The position numbers and the translations under genes are program-made. From the NCBI GenBank assembly GCA_902802585.1, contig CADCMR010000002.1, forward strand, positions 124,001-188,000: DNA of 64,000 bases. The letters are read 5' to 3'. The number at the start of each line of letters is the position of its first letter. Positions within the stretch are counted from its first letter, which is position 1. Below are positions 26,367 through 33,994 of the stretch, piece after piece. The notes under the pieces are model-generated. The model saw only the letters and a program-made list of their open reading frames with translations. It was not told the DNA's origin and did no database searches. This DNA comes from an uncultured bacterium. GTDB lineage: Bacteria; Verrucomicrobiota; Lentisphaeria; Victivallales; UBA1829.

Positions 26367-27860
26367 TTAACCTGCGATGAGTTTCATAACGTTCTTGAGG
26401 GAAATGTCGGAGCCCGCGATCTCGCCGACCTTCTTGCGGTCGCGGAGCACGATCACGCGGTCGCAGTCGCGGACGACTTCCTCGAGTTCGGAGCTGATGA
26501 AGATGACCGCCATGCCCTCGCCGCAGAGCTGCTGGGTCAGAGCCTCAATCTCCGCCTTCGCGCCAACGTCGATGCCGCGCGTGGGTTCGTCGAGGATCAG
26601 GAGCTTCGGCTGGGTGGCGAGCCAGCGCGCGATCAGGACTTTCTGCTGGTTGCCGCCGCTCAGGTGCTTGATGAGCTGTTCGCCGCTCGGGGTCTTGATG
26701 CGGAGCAGTTTGATGTATTTCTCCGCCATCTCCTCCTGCTGCTTCAGCGTCATGGTCTTCCAGATACCTTTCGACGCCTGGAGCGCGAGCATGATGTTTT
26801 CGCGGATGGTGAGGTCGGGGATGATGCCGGTCACTTTGCGGTCCTCGGCGATCAGGGCAACCTTCGCCTTCACCGCCTTCTGCGGGGAGTTGAAGTTCAC
26901 GGTCTTGCCGCACATGGTCATGGTGCCGGAGTCATGCGGATCGACGCCGAAGATGATCTGCGCGACCTCGGAGCGGCCGGAGCCGAGCAGACCGGCGAGA
27001 CCGAGCTGTTCGCCCTCGCGGATGCTGACGTCGACCGGGCTGATGGTGCCGACGCGGCCAATGCCCTTCGCCTCGTAGACGGTGTCGCCGAACTTGGTGT
27101 TCTTCACAATGCTGGACTGCATCTGGTTGATCTCGTCCGGGGTCTTGCCGATCATCTTGGCGACCATTTCGATGCGCGGGAGGTCCTTCGCCTCATAGGA
27201 GCCGACGAGCTGGCCGTCGCGCAGGATGGTGATGCGGTCGCTGACCTCGTAGACCTGGTCGAGGAAGTGCGTGATGAAGATGATCGCCATGCCTTCCTCG
27301 CGGAGCTTCTTCATGACCTTGAAGAGTTCCTTCACCTCGTTCTCGTCGAGGCTGGAAGTCGGCTCGTCGAGGATCAGCAGCTTGCAGTCCACGTCCAGCG
27401 CACGGGCGATCGCCACGAGCTGCTGGATGGCGACAGAATAGCTGGAAAGGTTTTCGCCGACGTTGATGTCGATGTCGAGACGGGCGAGCGCCTTGCGTGC
27501 CTGCACCTTGCGTTCCTTCTTGTCGATGAACCCGAGCTTCGTGCGGGGTTCGCGGCCGATGCAGATGTTTTCGGCGACCGACAGGTCGGGCAGCAGGTTC
27601 ACTTCCTGGTACACGGTGCTGATGCCGGCGTGTTCGGCGTCCAGCGGGGAGCGGAATTTGCACTCCTTGCCGTTGAAATAAACCGAACCGGCGGAAGCGG
27701 GATAAACGCCCGTGATGATCTTGATGAGCGTGCTTTTCCCCGCGCCGTTCTCCCCCATGAGGGCATGGATCTCGCCGGCTTTCACCATGAAATCGACGCC
27801 CTTGAGAGCCTTGACTCCGAGGAATTGCTTCTCAATGCCTTTGGTTTGCAGTAATTCCAT
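26367..27860 (-). CDS. ytfR: furanose ABC transporter duplicated ATPase (YtfR-like)
   Basis: About 497 residues from the ATG at 27860 (RBS AGGAAAG); an upstream ATG at 27896 lacks a ribosome site. Two nucleotide-binding domains, as in RbsA/MglA. Domain 1 has Walker A GENGAGKST and Walker B LLILDEPTSSLDE, with a weak signature region (SYSVAIQQLVAIARAL). Domain 2 has a degenerate P-loop (LLGSGRSE), intact LSGGNQQKV and LLILDEPTRGIDVG. Such asymmetric ATPases are normal for this class. First gene of the importer operon. Confidence 0.94.
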   Translation of the reverse strand: MELLQTKGIEKQFLGVKALKGVDFMVKAGEIHALMGENGAGKSTLIKIITGVYPASAGSVYFNGKECKFRSPLDAEHAGISTVYQEVNLLPDLSVAENICIGREPRTKLGFIDKKERKVQARKALARLDIDINVGENLSSYSVAIQQLVAIARALDVDCKLLILDEPTSSLDENEVKELFKVMKKLREEGMAIIFITHFLDQVYEVSDRITILRDGQLVGSYEAKDLPRIEMVAKMIGKTPDEINQMQSSIVKNTKFGDTVYEAKGIGRVGTISPVDVSIREGEQLGLAGLLGSGRSEVAQIIFGVDPHDSGTMTMCGKTVNFNSPQKAVKAKVALIAEDRKVTGIIPDLTIRENIMLALQASKGIWKTMTLKQQEEMAEKYIKLLRIKTPSGEQLIKHLSGGNQQKVLIARWLATQPKLLILDEPTRGIDVGAKAEIEALTQQLCGEGMAVIFISSELEEVVRDCDRVIVLRDRKKVGEIAGSDISLKNVMKLIAG

Positions 27861-27897
27861 TCGTCTTTCCTGTTGAGGTGTGAGTGGACGATTCATT

Positions 27898-27942
27898 TAG
27901 AATATGTTCTAGAAAAGATAGCACAGTTTCGGCGTTTTTCAA
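27898..27942 (-). promoter_or_regulatory. promoter and putative operator for the importer operon
   Basis: TTGAAA (27942-27937), 16 bp ending GTGC, TATCTT (27920-27915). An inverted repeat TAGAA-TATG-TTCTA (27898-27911) covers the predicted start site near 27908 and would suit a repressor. No regulator gene is in the neighbourhood. Confidence 0.55.
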
Positions 27943-28015
27943 TCATGTTTTTCTATTTTTCCGGAATTATTTGTTTCGTTTTTCATATATTTTTTTCCTT
28001 ATCCATACTTTCCTC

Positions 28016-28052
28016 TTGATTTTTCTCCATCGCGAAACTATATTATCGCGAT
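28016..28052 (+). promoter_or_regulatory. promoter and palindromic operator candidate for the redox/arabinanase genes
   Basis: TTGATT (28016-28021), 17 bp, TATATT (28039-28044). The -10 is bracketed by ATCGCGA (28029-28035) and ATCGCGAT (28045-28052), which form both a direct and an inverted repeat. A protein bound there would block the promoter. Different from the element on the divergent importer promoter. Confidence 0.55.
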
Positions 28053-28105
28053 TCGGAACGCATCTGTTTTTAACATTTTTTTTTTGATACAAGGAGGCTT
28101 CCGCC

Positions 28106-28861
28106 ATGGGAAAAACAGCAGTCGTCACGGGCGCGGGACGCGGCATCGGTGCCGCGATCGCGGAAAAACTCGCATCGGAACACTGGGACGTCGCCCTTCT
28201 GGCACGGAAGCCGCAGTCCGACGGCGACGCGCAGTGCACGGAACTCGCCAGGAAATACGGCATCGCCGCACGGTACTATGTCTGCGACATTTCAAAAGCG
28301 GACAACCGCAAAAACACCATTGATGCGATTCTCCGGGATTTCGGCGGCATCGACGCGCTCGTGAACAACGCCGGCGTCGCGCCGAAAGTGCGCGCGAACC
28401 TGCTTGAGATGAGCGAGGAAAGCTTCGACTATGTGACAGGCATCAACCTGAAAGGCACGCTCTTCCTGTCCCAGCTCGTCGCGCGGCATTTCGCCGAAAA
28501 GAAAAGCGGCGTGATCGTGAACATCGGGAGCTGTTCCGCCACGGTCGTCAGCACGAACCGCGGCGAATACTGCATTTCGAAGGCAGGGGTCGCCATGGTA
28601 ACGCAGCTCTTCGCCGTCGAGATGGCGAAGTACGGCGTGAACGTGTACGAAATACGGCCCGGCGTGATCGCCACGGACATGACCGCCTGCGTGAAGGAGA
28701 AATACGACAAGCTCATCGCCGAAGGACTCACGCTTCAGCCGCGCTGGGGAGCCCCGGAGGACGTCGCGAAAGCCGTCGCCATGATGGTGCGCGGCGACAT
28801 CGGCTACTCCACTGGACAGGTCGTGAACGTCGGCGGCGGACTGGAGGTCGTCAGGCTGTGA
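28106..28861 (+). CDS. short-chain dehydrogenase/reductase (FabG-like)
   Basis: 251 residues, strong RBS AAGGAGG. Rossmann fold with TGAGRGIG cofactor loop, NNAGVAP, catalytic Ser in NIGSCSA and YCISK (Tyr-x3-Lys). Substrate unknown: similar proteins act on sugars, polyols or keto-acyl groups. An Ala-Arg-Lys after beta-2 (LLARKP) suits NADP(H), by analogy. Its stop overlaps the GTG start of the flavoprotein (GTGA), so the two are translated together. Confidence 0.92.
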   Translation: MGKTAVVTGAGRGIGAAIAEKLASEHWDVALLARKPQSDGDAQCTELARKYGIAARYYVCDISKADNRKNTIDAILRDFGGIDALVNNAGVAPKVRANLLEMSEESFDYVTGINLKGTLFLSQLVARHFAEKKSGVIVNIGSCSATVVSTNRGEYCISKAGVAMVTQLFAVEMAKYGVNVYEIRPGVIATDMTACVKEKYDKLIAEGLTLQPRWGAPEDVAKAVAMMVRGDIGYSTGQVVNVGGGLEVVRL

Positions 28862-30792
28862 ATACCCGCCGCGTCCATACGCTCGTGATCGGGAGCGGAG
28901 CCGCCGGGCTGTGCGCCACTGTGCGCCTCCATGCGCTCGGCGTGACCGACGTCCTGATCTGCTCCGAAGGGCTCCGCATGGGGACCTCCATCAACACCGG
29001 CAGCGACAAACAGACCTACTACAAGCTCGGCATGTATGGCGCGGAACCGGATTCCCCCGCCCTGATGGCGCGCGACCTCTTCGCGGGCGGAGCCGTCCAC
29101 GGCGACCTGGCGCTGGTTGAAGCCGCCGTCTCCCAGCAGGCGTTCGCCCACCTTGCAGCGCTCGGCGTGCCGTTCCCGCACGACGAATTCGGGCAGCACA
29201 TCGGCTACAAGACCGACCACGATCCGAAACGCCGTGCCACCAGTTGCGGACCGTACACTTCGCGCGACATGTGCCTGCGCCTCATCGACGCCGTAAAAAT
29301 GCGAGGGATTCCCGTGCTGGAGGACCGCGTGGTCTTCTCCCTGCTCACCGCTCCCGAGGGAGACACGAAACGCTGCATCGGCGCGGCGCTCGTAAACCGC
29401 AGGGCAAAAAAGAAATCCAACATGATCGAATTCATCCGCGCGGAGAATGTGGTGTTCGCGACCGGCGGTCCCGGCGGTCTGTATGCCCGGAGCGTGTACC
29501 CGGCTGTCCACACGGGCGGCATCGGCGTGGCGCTGGAGGCTGGCGCGGCGGCACGGAATCTGCCGGAATCGCAGTTCGGGCTCGCCTCGCTGAAATTCCG
29601 CTGGAACGTCTCCGGCAGCTACATGCAGGTGCTGCCCCGGTTCATTTCCACGGACGAAAACGGCGGGGACGAACGTGAGTTCCTGCGCGAGTATTTCGAC
29701 GACGTCCGCGCGCTGGAGGACGCCGTCTTCCTGAAGGGCTACCAATGGCCGTTCGCCGCCGTCCACGTGCCCGGCTCCTCGCTCGTTGACCTCATGGTCT
29801 ACGTAGAGACCGAGCTCCGCGGACGCCGCGTATGGCTGGACTACCGCGCCGATCCCGCCGACCTCGACGTCGCCGCGCTTTCACAGGAAACGCGCGAATA
29901 TCTCGAAAAGAGCGGCTGCACCGGGCGCACCCCGCTGGAACGCCTCCTGCAGATGAACGCGCCCGCCGTGGAGCTGTATCGCGCGCACGGCATCGACCTC
30001 GCGAAAGAACCGCTTGAGGTCGCCGTCTGCGCCCAGCACAACAACGGCGGACTTGCCGCGAACCTCTGGTGGGAATCCGAAAACATCCGGCATCTCTTCC
30101 CCGTCGGCGAGGTCAACGGCTCGCACGGCGTGATCCGGCCCGGCGGCTCCGCGCTGAACGCGGGCCAGGTCGGGGCGTTCCGCGCCTCGGAATATATCGC
30201 CGCGCGCTATGTGGAACCCGACGGCTCGTTCGACGCGCCGTTTTTCTCCGCCGCCGAAAAAATCGAGGAGGAGATATTCGACAAGATGGGCAAGGGCACG
30301 TTCTTCGACTGGAAGGAACAGCGCGCCATCATGCAGGCGCGCATGAGCAAATCCGGGGCGTTCCTGCGCGACAGGGAGTCGCTGAAAACCGCGCTGAAAG
30401 AGACGCGCGAACAGCTCGCGAACCTTCAGAACGACGGTCTCGCCTCGAACTCCGCCGCCGAACTCTCCGAACGTCTCCGTACGCGCAGTCTCGTCTTCTC
30501 CGCCGCCGTCTACCTCGCCGCAATGCTCGAACAGGTCAAGGCGGGCGTCGGCTCGCGCGGCGGGTCCGTGGTACTCACTCCAGACGGACGCCCCGTACAC
30601 GGCAGACTGCCGTTCCGCATCGTGGACGAGGACAAATCGTTCCGCGCAACGGTCCAGGAGGTCATCGCCGCGCCGGACGGCTCCGTTTCGGTCCGCCGCA
30701 TTCCGTGCCGCCCGGTCCCGGAGACGGACGGCTGGTTCGAAACCGTATGGAAAGCCTGCCGCGAAAAACGCATTTACGATACAGGAGACTGA
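28858..30792 (+). CDS. FAD-dependent oxidoreductase, fumarate-reductase/aspartate-oxidase-like
   Basis: 644 residues, GTG start overlapping the SDR stop. FAD-binding-2 architecture: dinucleotide motif VIGSGAAGLCATVRL at about 9, TGSDKQTYYK, FATGGPGGLYARS, then EVNGSHGVIRPGGSALNAGQVGAF as the second FAD contact. The C-terminal 180 residues are helical, like the succinate dehydrogenase flavoprotein end. No signal peptide and no FMN-binding domain, so it should be cytoplasmic and need a separate electron donor. Substrate unknown; an alpha,beta-unsaturated or alpha-hydroxy acid is possible (inference). Three nt separate it from the OYE gene. Confidence 0.88.
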   Translation: MNTRRVHTLVIGSGAAGLCATVRLHALGVTDVLICSEGLRMGTSINTGSDKQTYYKLGMYGAEPDSPALMARDLFAGGAVHGDLALVEAAVSQQAFAHLAALGVPFPHDEFGQHIGYKTDHDPKRRATSCGPYTSRDMCLRLIDAVKMRGIPVLEDRVVFSLLTAPEGDTKRCIGAALVNRRAKKKSNMIEFIRAENVVFATGGPGGLYARSVYPAVHTGGIGVALEAGAAARNLPESQFGLASLKFRWNVSGSYMQVLPRFISTDENGGDEREFLREYFDDVRALEDAVFLKGYQWPFAAVHVPGSSLVDLMVYVETELRGRRVWLDYRADPADLDVAALSQETREYLEKSGCTGRTPLERLLQMNAPAVELYRAHGIDLAKEPLEVAVCAQHNNGGLAANLWWESENIRHLFPVGEVNGSHGVIRPGGSALNAGQVGAFRASEYIAARYVEPDGSFDAPFFSAAEKIEEEIFDKMGKGTFFDWKEQRAIMQARMSKSGAFLRDRESLKTALKETREQLANLQNDGLASNSAAELSERLRTRSLVFSAAVYLAAMLEQVKAGVGSRGGSVVLTPDGRPVHGRLPFRIVDEDKSFRATVQEVIAAPDGSVSVRRIPCRPVPETDGWFETVWKACREKRIYDTGD

Positions 30793-30795
30793 CGC

Positions 30796-32229
30796 ATGGA
30801 TTACCCGAAACCCGCCTCGTTCCGCACGCTCGACGCATTCCGCGCGCACCTCGCCGCATCGAATATCCCCATCGGATTCGCCGAACTCCCGCCCGCCGGA
30901 CAGTCCGCGCTCGCGAAACCGCTGGGCGCGATCGGCAACCGCTGGGCGGTCCTGCCCATGGAGGGCTGGGACTGCGGACGCGACGGCACGCCGTCCGAGT
31001 TCACACGCCGCCGTTGGCTCAGGTTCGCTTCGAGCGGCGCGAAGCTCATCTACGGCACCGAAGCCGCCGCCGTGATGCACAGCGGCCGCAGCAACACGCG
31101 CCAGCTGCTGGTCGCCGACCATACTGTTGGCGCTCTGAAACGACTCAACGAGGAAATGCGCCGGACGCACCGCGAACGCTTCGGCACGGATTCCGACCTG
31201 AAGATCGGGCTCCAGCTCACGCACTCCGGGCGGTTCTCGCACCCCGACGACGACCACGTGCTCGCCTCGAAGACCGCGTACGCCCATCCGCTCCTCGACA
31301 AAAAGTTTCACAACGACGCATCAAATGTGGTCTCGGACGACGAGGTCGCGGACATCATCTCGCACTTCATCCGCGCCGCAGAGCTCGCGCAGGACGCCGG
31401 ATTCGATTTCGTGGACGTGAAGCTCGCGCACGGCTACCTCGGGCACGAATTCCTCACCGCCTACGACCGGCCCGGCCCGTTCGGCGGCTCCTTCGAGAAC
31501 CGCACGCGCTTCTTCCGCGAGATCGCCGAAGGCATCGCGAAACGCTGTCCCGGCCTCGAACTCTCCTCGCGCGTTAGCATCTTCGACATCCGCCCGTTCG
31601 TGAAGGGACCGGACGGCGTCGGCGTCCCGATGGAATGGGATACGGCGCGCCCCTACCCCTACGCGTTCGGCGGCGCGGGCGACGGCCTCACGATGGACCC
31701 GGACCTGAAGGACACCGTCGCGCTCGTCGGTCTCATGCGTTCGCTCGGCGTGAAGATGATCTGCGCCACGATCGGCAGCCCGTACTACTGCGTCCACATC
31801 CAGCGCCCGGCGTTCTATCCGGTCTCCGACGGCTACCTGCCGCCGCACGACCCGCTCCGCAGCGTTTGGCTCCACATCGAGGCGGTGCGCCGTCTGCGCG
31901 AACTCTGCCCAGGCCTGCTCGTGGTCGGCTCCGGCTACACCGCGCTTCAGGAATACCTCCCGCACGCCGCCGAATACGCCGTGGCGAACGGACTCGCGGA
32001 TTTCGTCGGGTTCGGGCGCATGGCGCTCTCCTACCCCGATTTCTGCGCCGATGTCCTCGCCGGACGCCCCCTGCGCCGCGCCTGCGTCTGCCGCACATTC
32101 GGCGACTGCACGAACGCTCCGCGCGCCGGGCTGATCTCCGGCTGCTATCCGCTCGACGAATGCTACAAAAATCGCCCTGAGGCGAAGACGCTCGCCGAAC
32201 TCAAGAAGGCCGCAAAATCCAGCAAATGA
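30796..32229 (+). CDS. NADH:flavin oxidoreductase, old-yellow-enzyme family
   Basis: 477 residues. TIM barrel typical of OYE enzymes: RWAVLPMEGWD near the N-terminus, LQLTHSGRFSHP, FDFVDVKLAHGYLGHEFL, GGSFENRTRFFREI, VGFGRMALSYPDF. The C-terminus carries a cysteine cluster (CVCRTFGDC and a later Cys in ISGCYP) recalling the 4Fe-4S site of 2,4-dienoyl-CoA-reductase-like members, with altered spacing. The second FAD/NADPH half of those enzymes is absent; the separate flavoprotein upstream might replace it. Reduces activated C=C bonds in known relatives; substrate here unknown. Confidence 0.9.
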   Translation: MDYPKPASFRTLDAFRAHLAASNIPIGFAELPPAGQSALAKPLGAIGNRWAVLPMEGWDCGRDGTPSEFTRRRWLRFASSGAKLIYGTEAAAVMHSGRSNTRQLLVADHTVGALKRLNEEMRRTHRERFGTDSDLKIGLQLTHSGRFSHPDDDHVLASKTAYAHPLLDKKFHNDASNVVSDDEVADIISHFIRAAELAQDAGFDFVDVKLAHGYLGHEFLTAYDRPGPFGGSFENRTRFFREIAEGIAKRCPGLELSSRVSIFDIRPFVKGPDGVGVPMEWDTARPYPYAFGGAGDGLTMDPDLKDTVALVGLMRSLGVKMICATIGSPYYCVHIQRPAFYPVSDGYLPPHDPLRSVWLHIEAVRRLRELCPGLLVVGSGYTALQEYLPHAAEYAVANGLADFVGFGRMALSYPDFCADVLAGRPLRRACVCRTFGDCTNAPRAGLISGCYPLDECYKNRPEAKTLAELKKAAKSSK

Positions 32230-32263
32230 ATTCATTCACCCCATATAAGAAAAGGTTTTCGCC

Positions 32264-33970
32264 ATGCTACACAAAACCGTTCTGACAGCTTCGCTCCTCG
32301 CCGCAGCGCTCGTTTCCGCGTTCGCCGCGGAACCCGTGCTCGAATTCAAGGTGAACAAGAATGCGCCGCGCACCGCCGGGATGTGCGGCCCCACGCACGA
32401 CGAGGAGGTGATCTTCGGCCTCGGCTCCGACGGCAAACAGCATTATTTCGCGGTCGGCACGGACGTCCGAGGTCCGGGCATCACGATCTGGCAGTCGGAG
32501 GACATGGTGAACTGGAAGGATGTCGGACGCGTCTTCACGCAGGCGAACAAGCCCGCGATCCTGGAGAGCGGCGGACGAGGCTTCGCCTACACGTTCCGCA
32601 ACGTCGAGATCGGCGGTGACGGCGCGTACAAGTTCCTCGACACGCCCGCGCAGGGCAACAACCGCCTGGGCAACGCCTTCTGGGCCCCGTGCATCTACTA
32701 CCACGAGCCCGACCAGACCTATTACCTCTATTACTGCTGCTCGGCGTTCGGTGTCCGCAACTCGTTCATCGGCTGCGCGAAGAGCAAGACGCTGGACAAA
32801 GGCTGGGAGGACTGCGGCCAGCTCATCCACACGCGCGTCGGCGACGGCAAGCGGTTCAACGCGATCGACCCGGCGGTCATTCGGGATGAAAAAGGAACCC
32901 CCTGGATGATCTACGGCTCGTATTTCGGCGGCATCGCCCTCGTTGAGCTCGACTCGAAGGATCCCTCGAAACTGCTTCACCCCGGCACGCACGGAAAGAC
33001 CGTGGCCTCGCGCACCACGGACACAGTCTTCGACATCAGCACGCTGGAAAAAGCGAAGACCGCACCGAAGAATGAGCCCGGCGGCGGCGCCGGCATCGAG
33101 GGAGCCAGTCTCCTGTATAATCCGCTTCGCGGATATTATTACCTCTTCGTCACGTACGACAACCTGGAGTGGAGCTATCACTGCCGCGTCGGACGGTCGA
33201 AAAACATCGAGGGGCCGTACCTGGACTACAACGGCAAGCCGCTGATCGCCGACCAGCGGAAGCTCGGCGAGAACACCGTGTACGGCACGAAGATCATCGG
33301 GCCGTACCGCTGGAAGTCGGACAATGCCGGCTGGGCGGGGACCGGGCACACAACGGTCTTCCAAGCAGGCGGCAAAACCATGTTCGGCAGCAACAGCAAG
33401 TGGCAGGGCGCTCCCGGCTCGTTCCTCGGTCTGCGCCGGGTCTTCTGGTCGAAGGACGGCTGGCCCATGCTTTCGCCCTGCCTGTACGCGGGCGAAGGAT
33501 TCTCCATCGGAAGCGGGGAAGAATATGTCGATGACAAACTGATTCCTTTCGATAACACGGTCAAAAAAGACGGCATCCTGAACTCCGGCGAGTCCGCGCA
33601 GTGGGATTTCATCGTCTTCAGCCAGTCGCAGGACCGCACGAACCGCCGCGTCGACGAATCGACGATCTACACGATCAAAGCGGACGGGACCATCGAGGGC
33701 GGCGGCACGTGGAAGATCGGCACATGGAATTCCGTTATGCTGATCGCGGACGGCCGCACGAAGGACGGGAAAGGCTTCGGGCAACACATCCTCACAAACG
33801 GCGTTTCCATGCTGGTCGAGCTTCCCGGCGGCGTGAAGGCGGACGGCGTCTGCGCCTACGGCTGGGACCAGGACCGCAAATGCCAGACCGTGTTCTTCAC
33901 CGGACTCACCGACAAGGGAGTCACTGTCTGGGGACAAAGAATTCCCCCCTCTTCAACCAAGGCAAATTAA
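32264..33970 (+). CDS. secreted GH43 endo-arabinanase-like protein, copy 1
   Basis: 568 residues, signal peptide 1-22. Five-bladed GH43 propeller: general base candidate D46 (GPTHDEE), pKa modulator D202 (FNAIDPAV), general acid E279 (GIEGASLLYNP), plus FWAPCIYYHEP, KSKTLDKGWEDCG. Residues about 440-568 resemble the C-terminal beta-barrel of large extracellular arabinanases (GH43_C2 type). Predicted to cut alpha-1,5-arabinan. RBS AAAAGG, 34 nt after the OYE gene. Rich in paired cysteines, consistent with export. Confidence 0.9.
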   Translation: MLHKTVLTASLLAAALVSAFAAEPVLEFKVNKNAPRTAGMCGPTHDEEVIFGLGSDGKQHYFAVGTDVRGPGITIWQSEDMVNWKDVGRVFTQANKPAILESGGRGFAYTFRNVEIGGDGAYKFLDTPAQGNNRLGNAFWAPCIYYHEPDQTYYLYYCCSAFGVRNSFIGCAKSKTLDKGWEDCGQLIHTRVGDGKRFNAIDPAVIRDEKGTPWMIYGSYFGGIALVELDSKDPSKLLHPGTHGKTVASRTTDTVFDISTLEKAKTAPKNEPGGGAGIEGASLLYNPLRGYYYLFVTYDNLEWSYHCRVGRSKNIEGPYLDYNGKPLIADQRKLGENTVYGTKIIGPYRWKSDNAGWAGTGHTTVFQAGGKTMFGSNSKWQGAPGSFLGLRRVFWSKDGWPMLSPCLYAGEGFSIGSGEEYVDDKLIPFDNTVKKDGILNSGESAQWDFIVFSQSQDRTNRRVDESTIYTIKADGTIEGGGTWKIGTWNSVMLIADGRTKDGKGFGQHILTNGVSMLVELPGGVKADGVCAYGWDQDRKCQTVFFTGLTDKGVTVWGQRIPPSSTKAN

Positions 33971-33994
33971 CCCCAACACCCCGGAGGATTTACT

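Noticed and set aside
23200..27854. Two very long plus-strand frames opposite the furanose importer
   Set aside because: Antisense to four well-identified transporter genes; no domain or start signal.
27884..28087. 67-codon Phe-rich frame in the divergent promoter region
   Set aside because: Product of AT-rich promoter DNA; overlaps both promoters and lacks a ribosome site.
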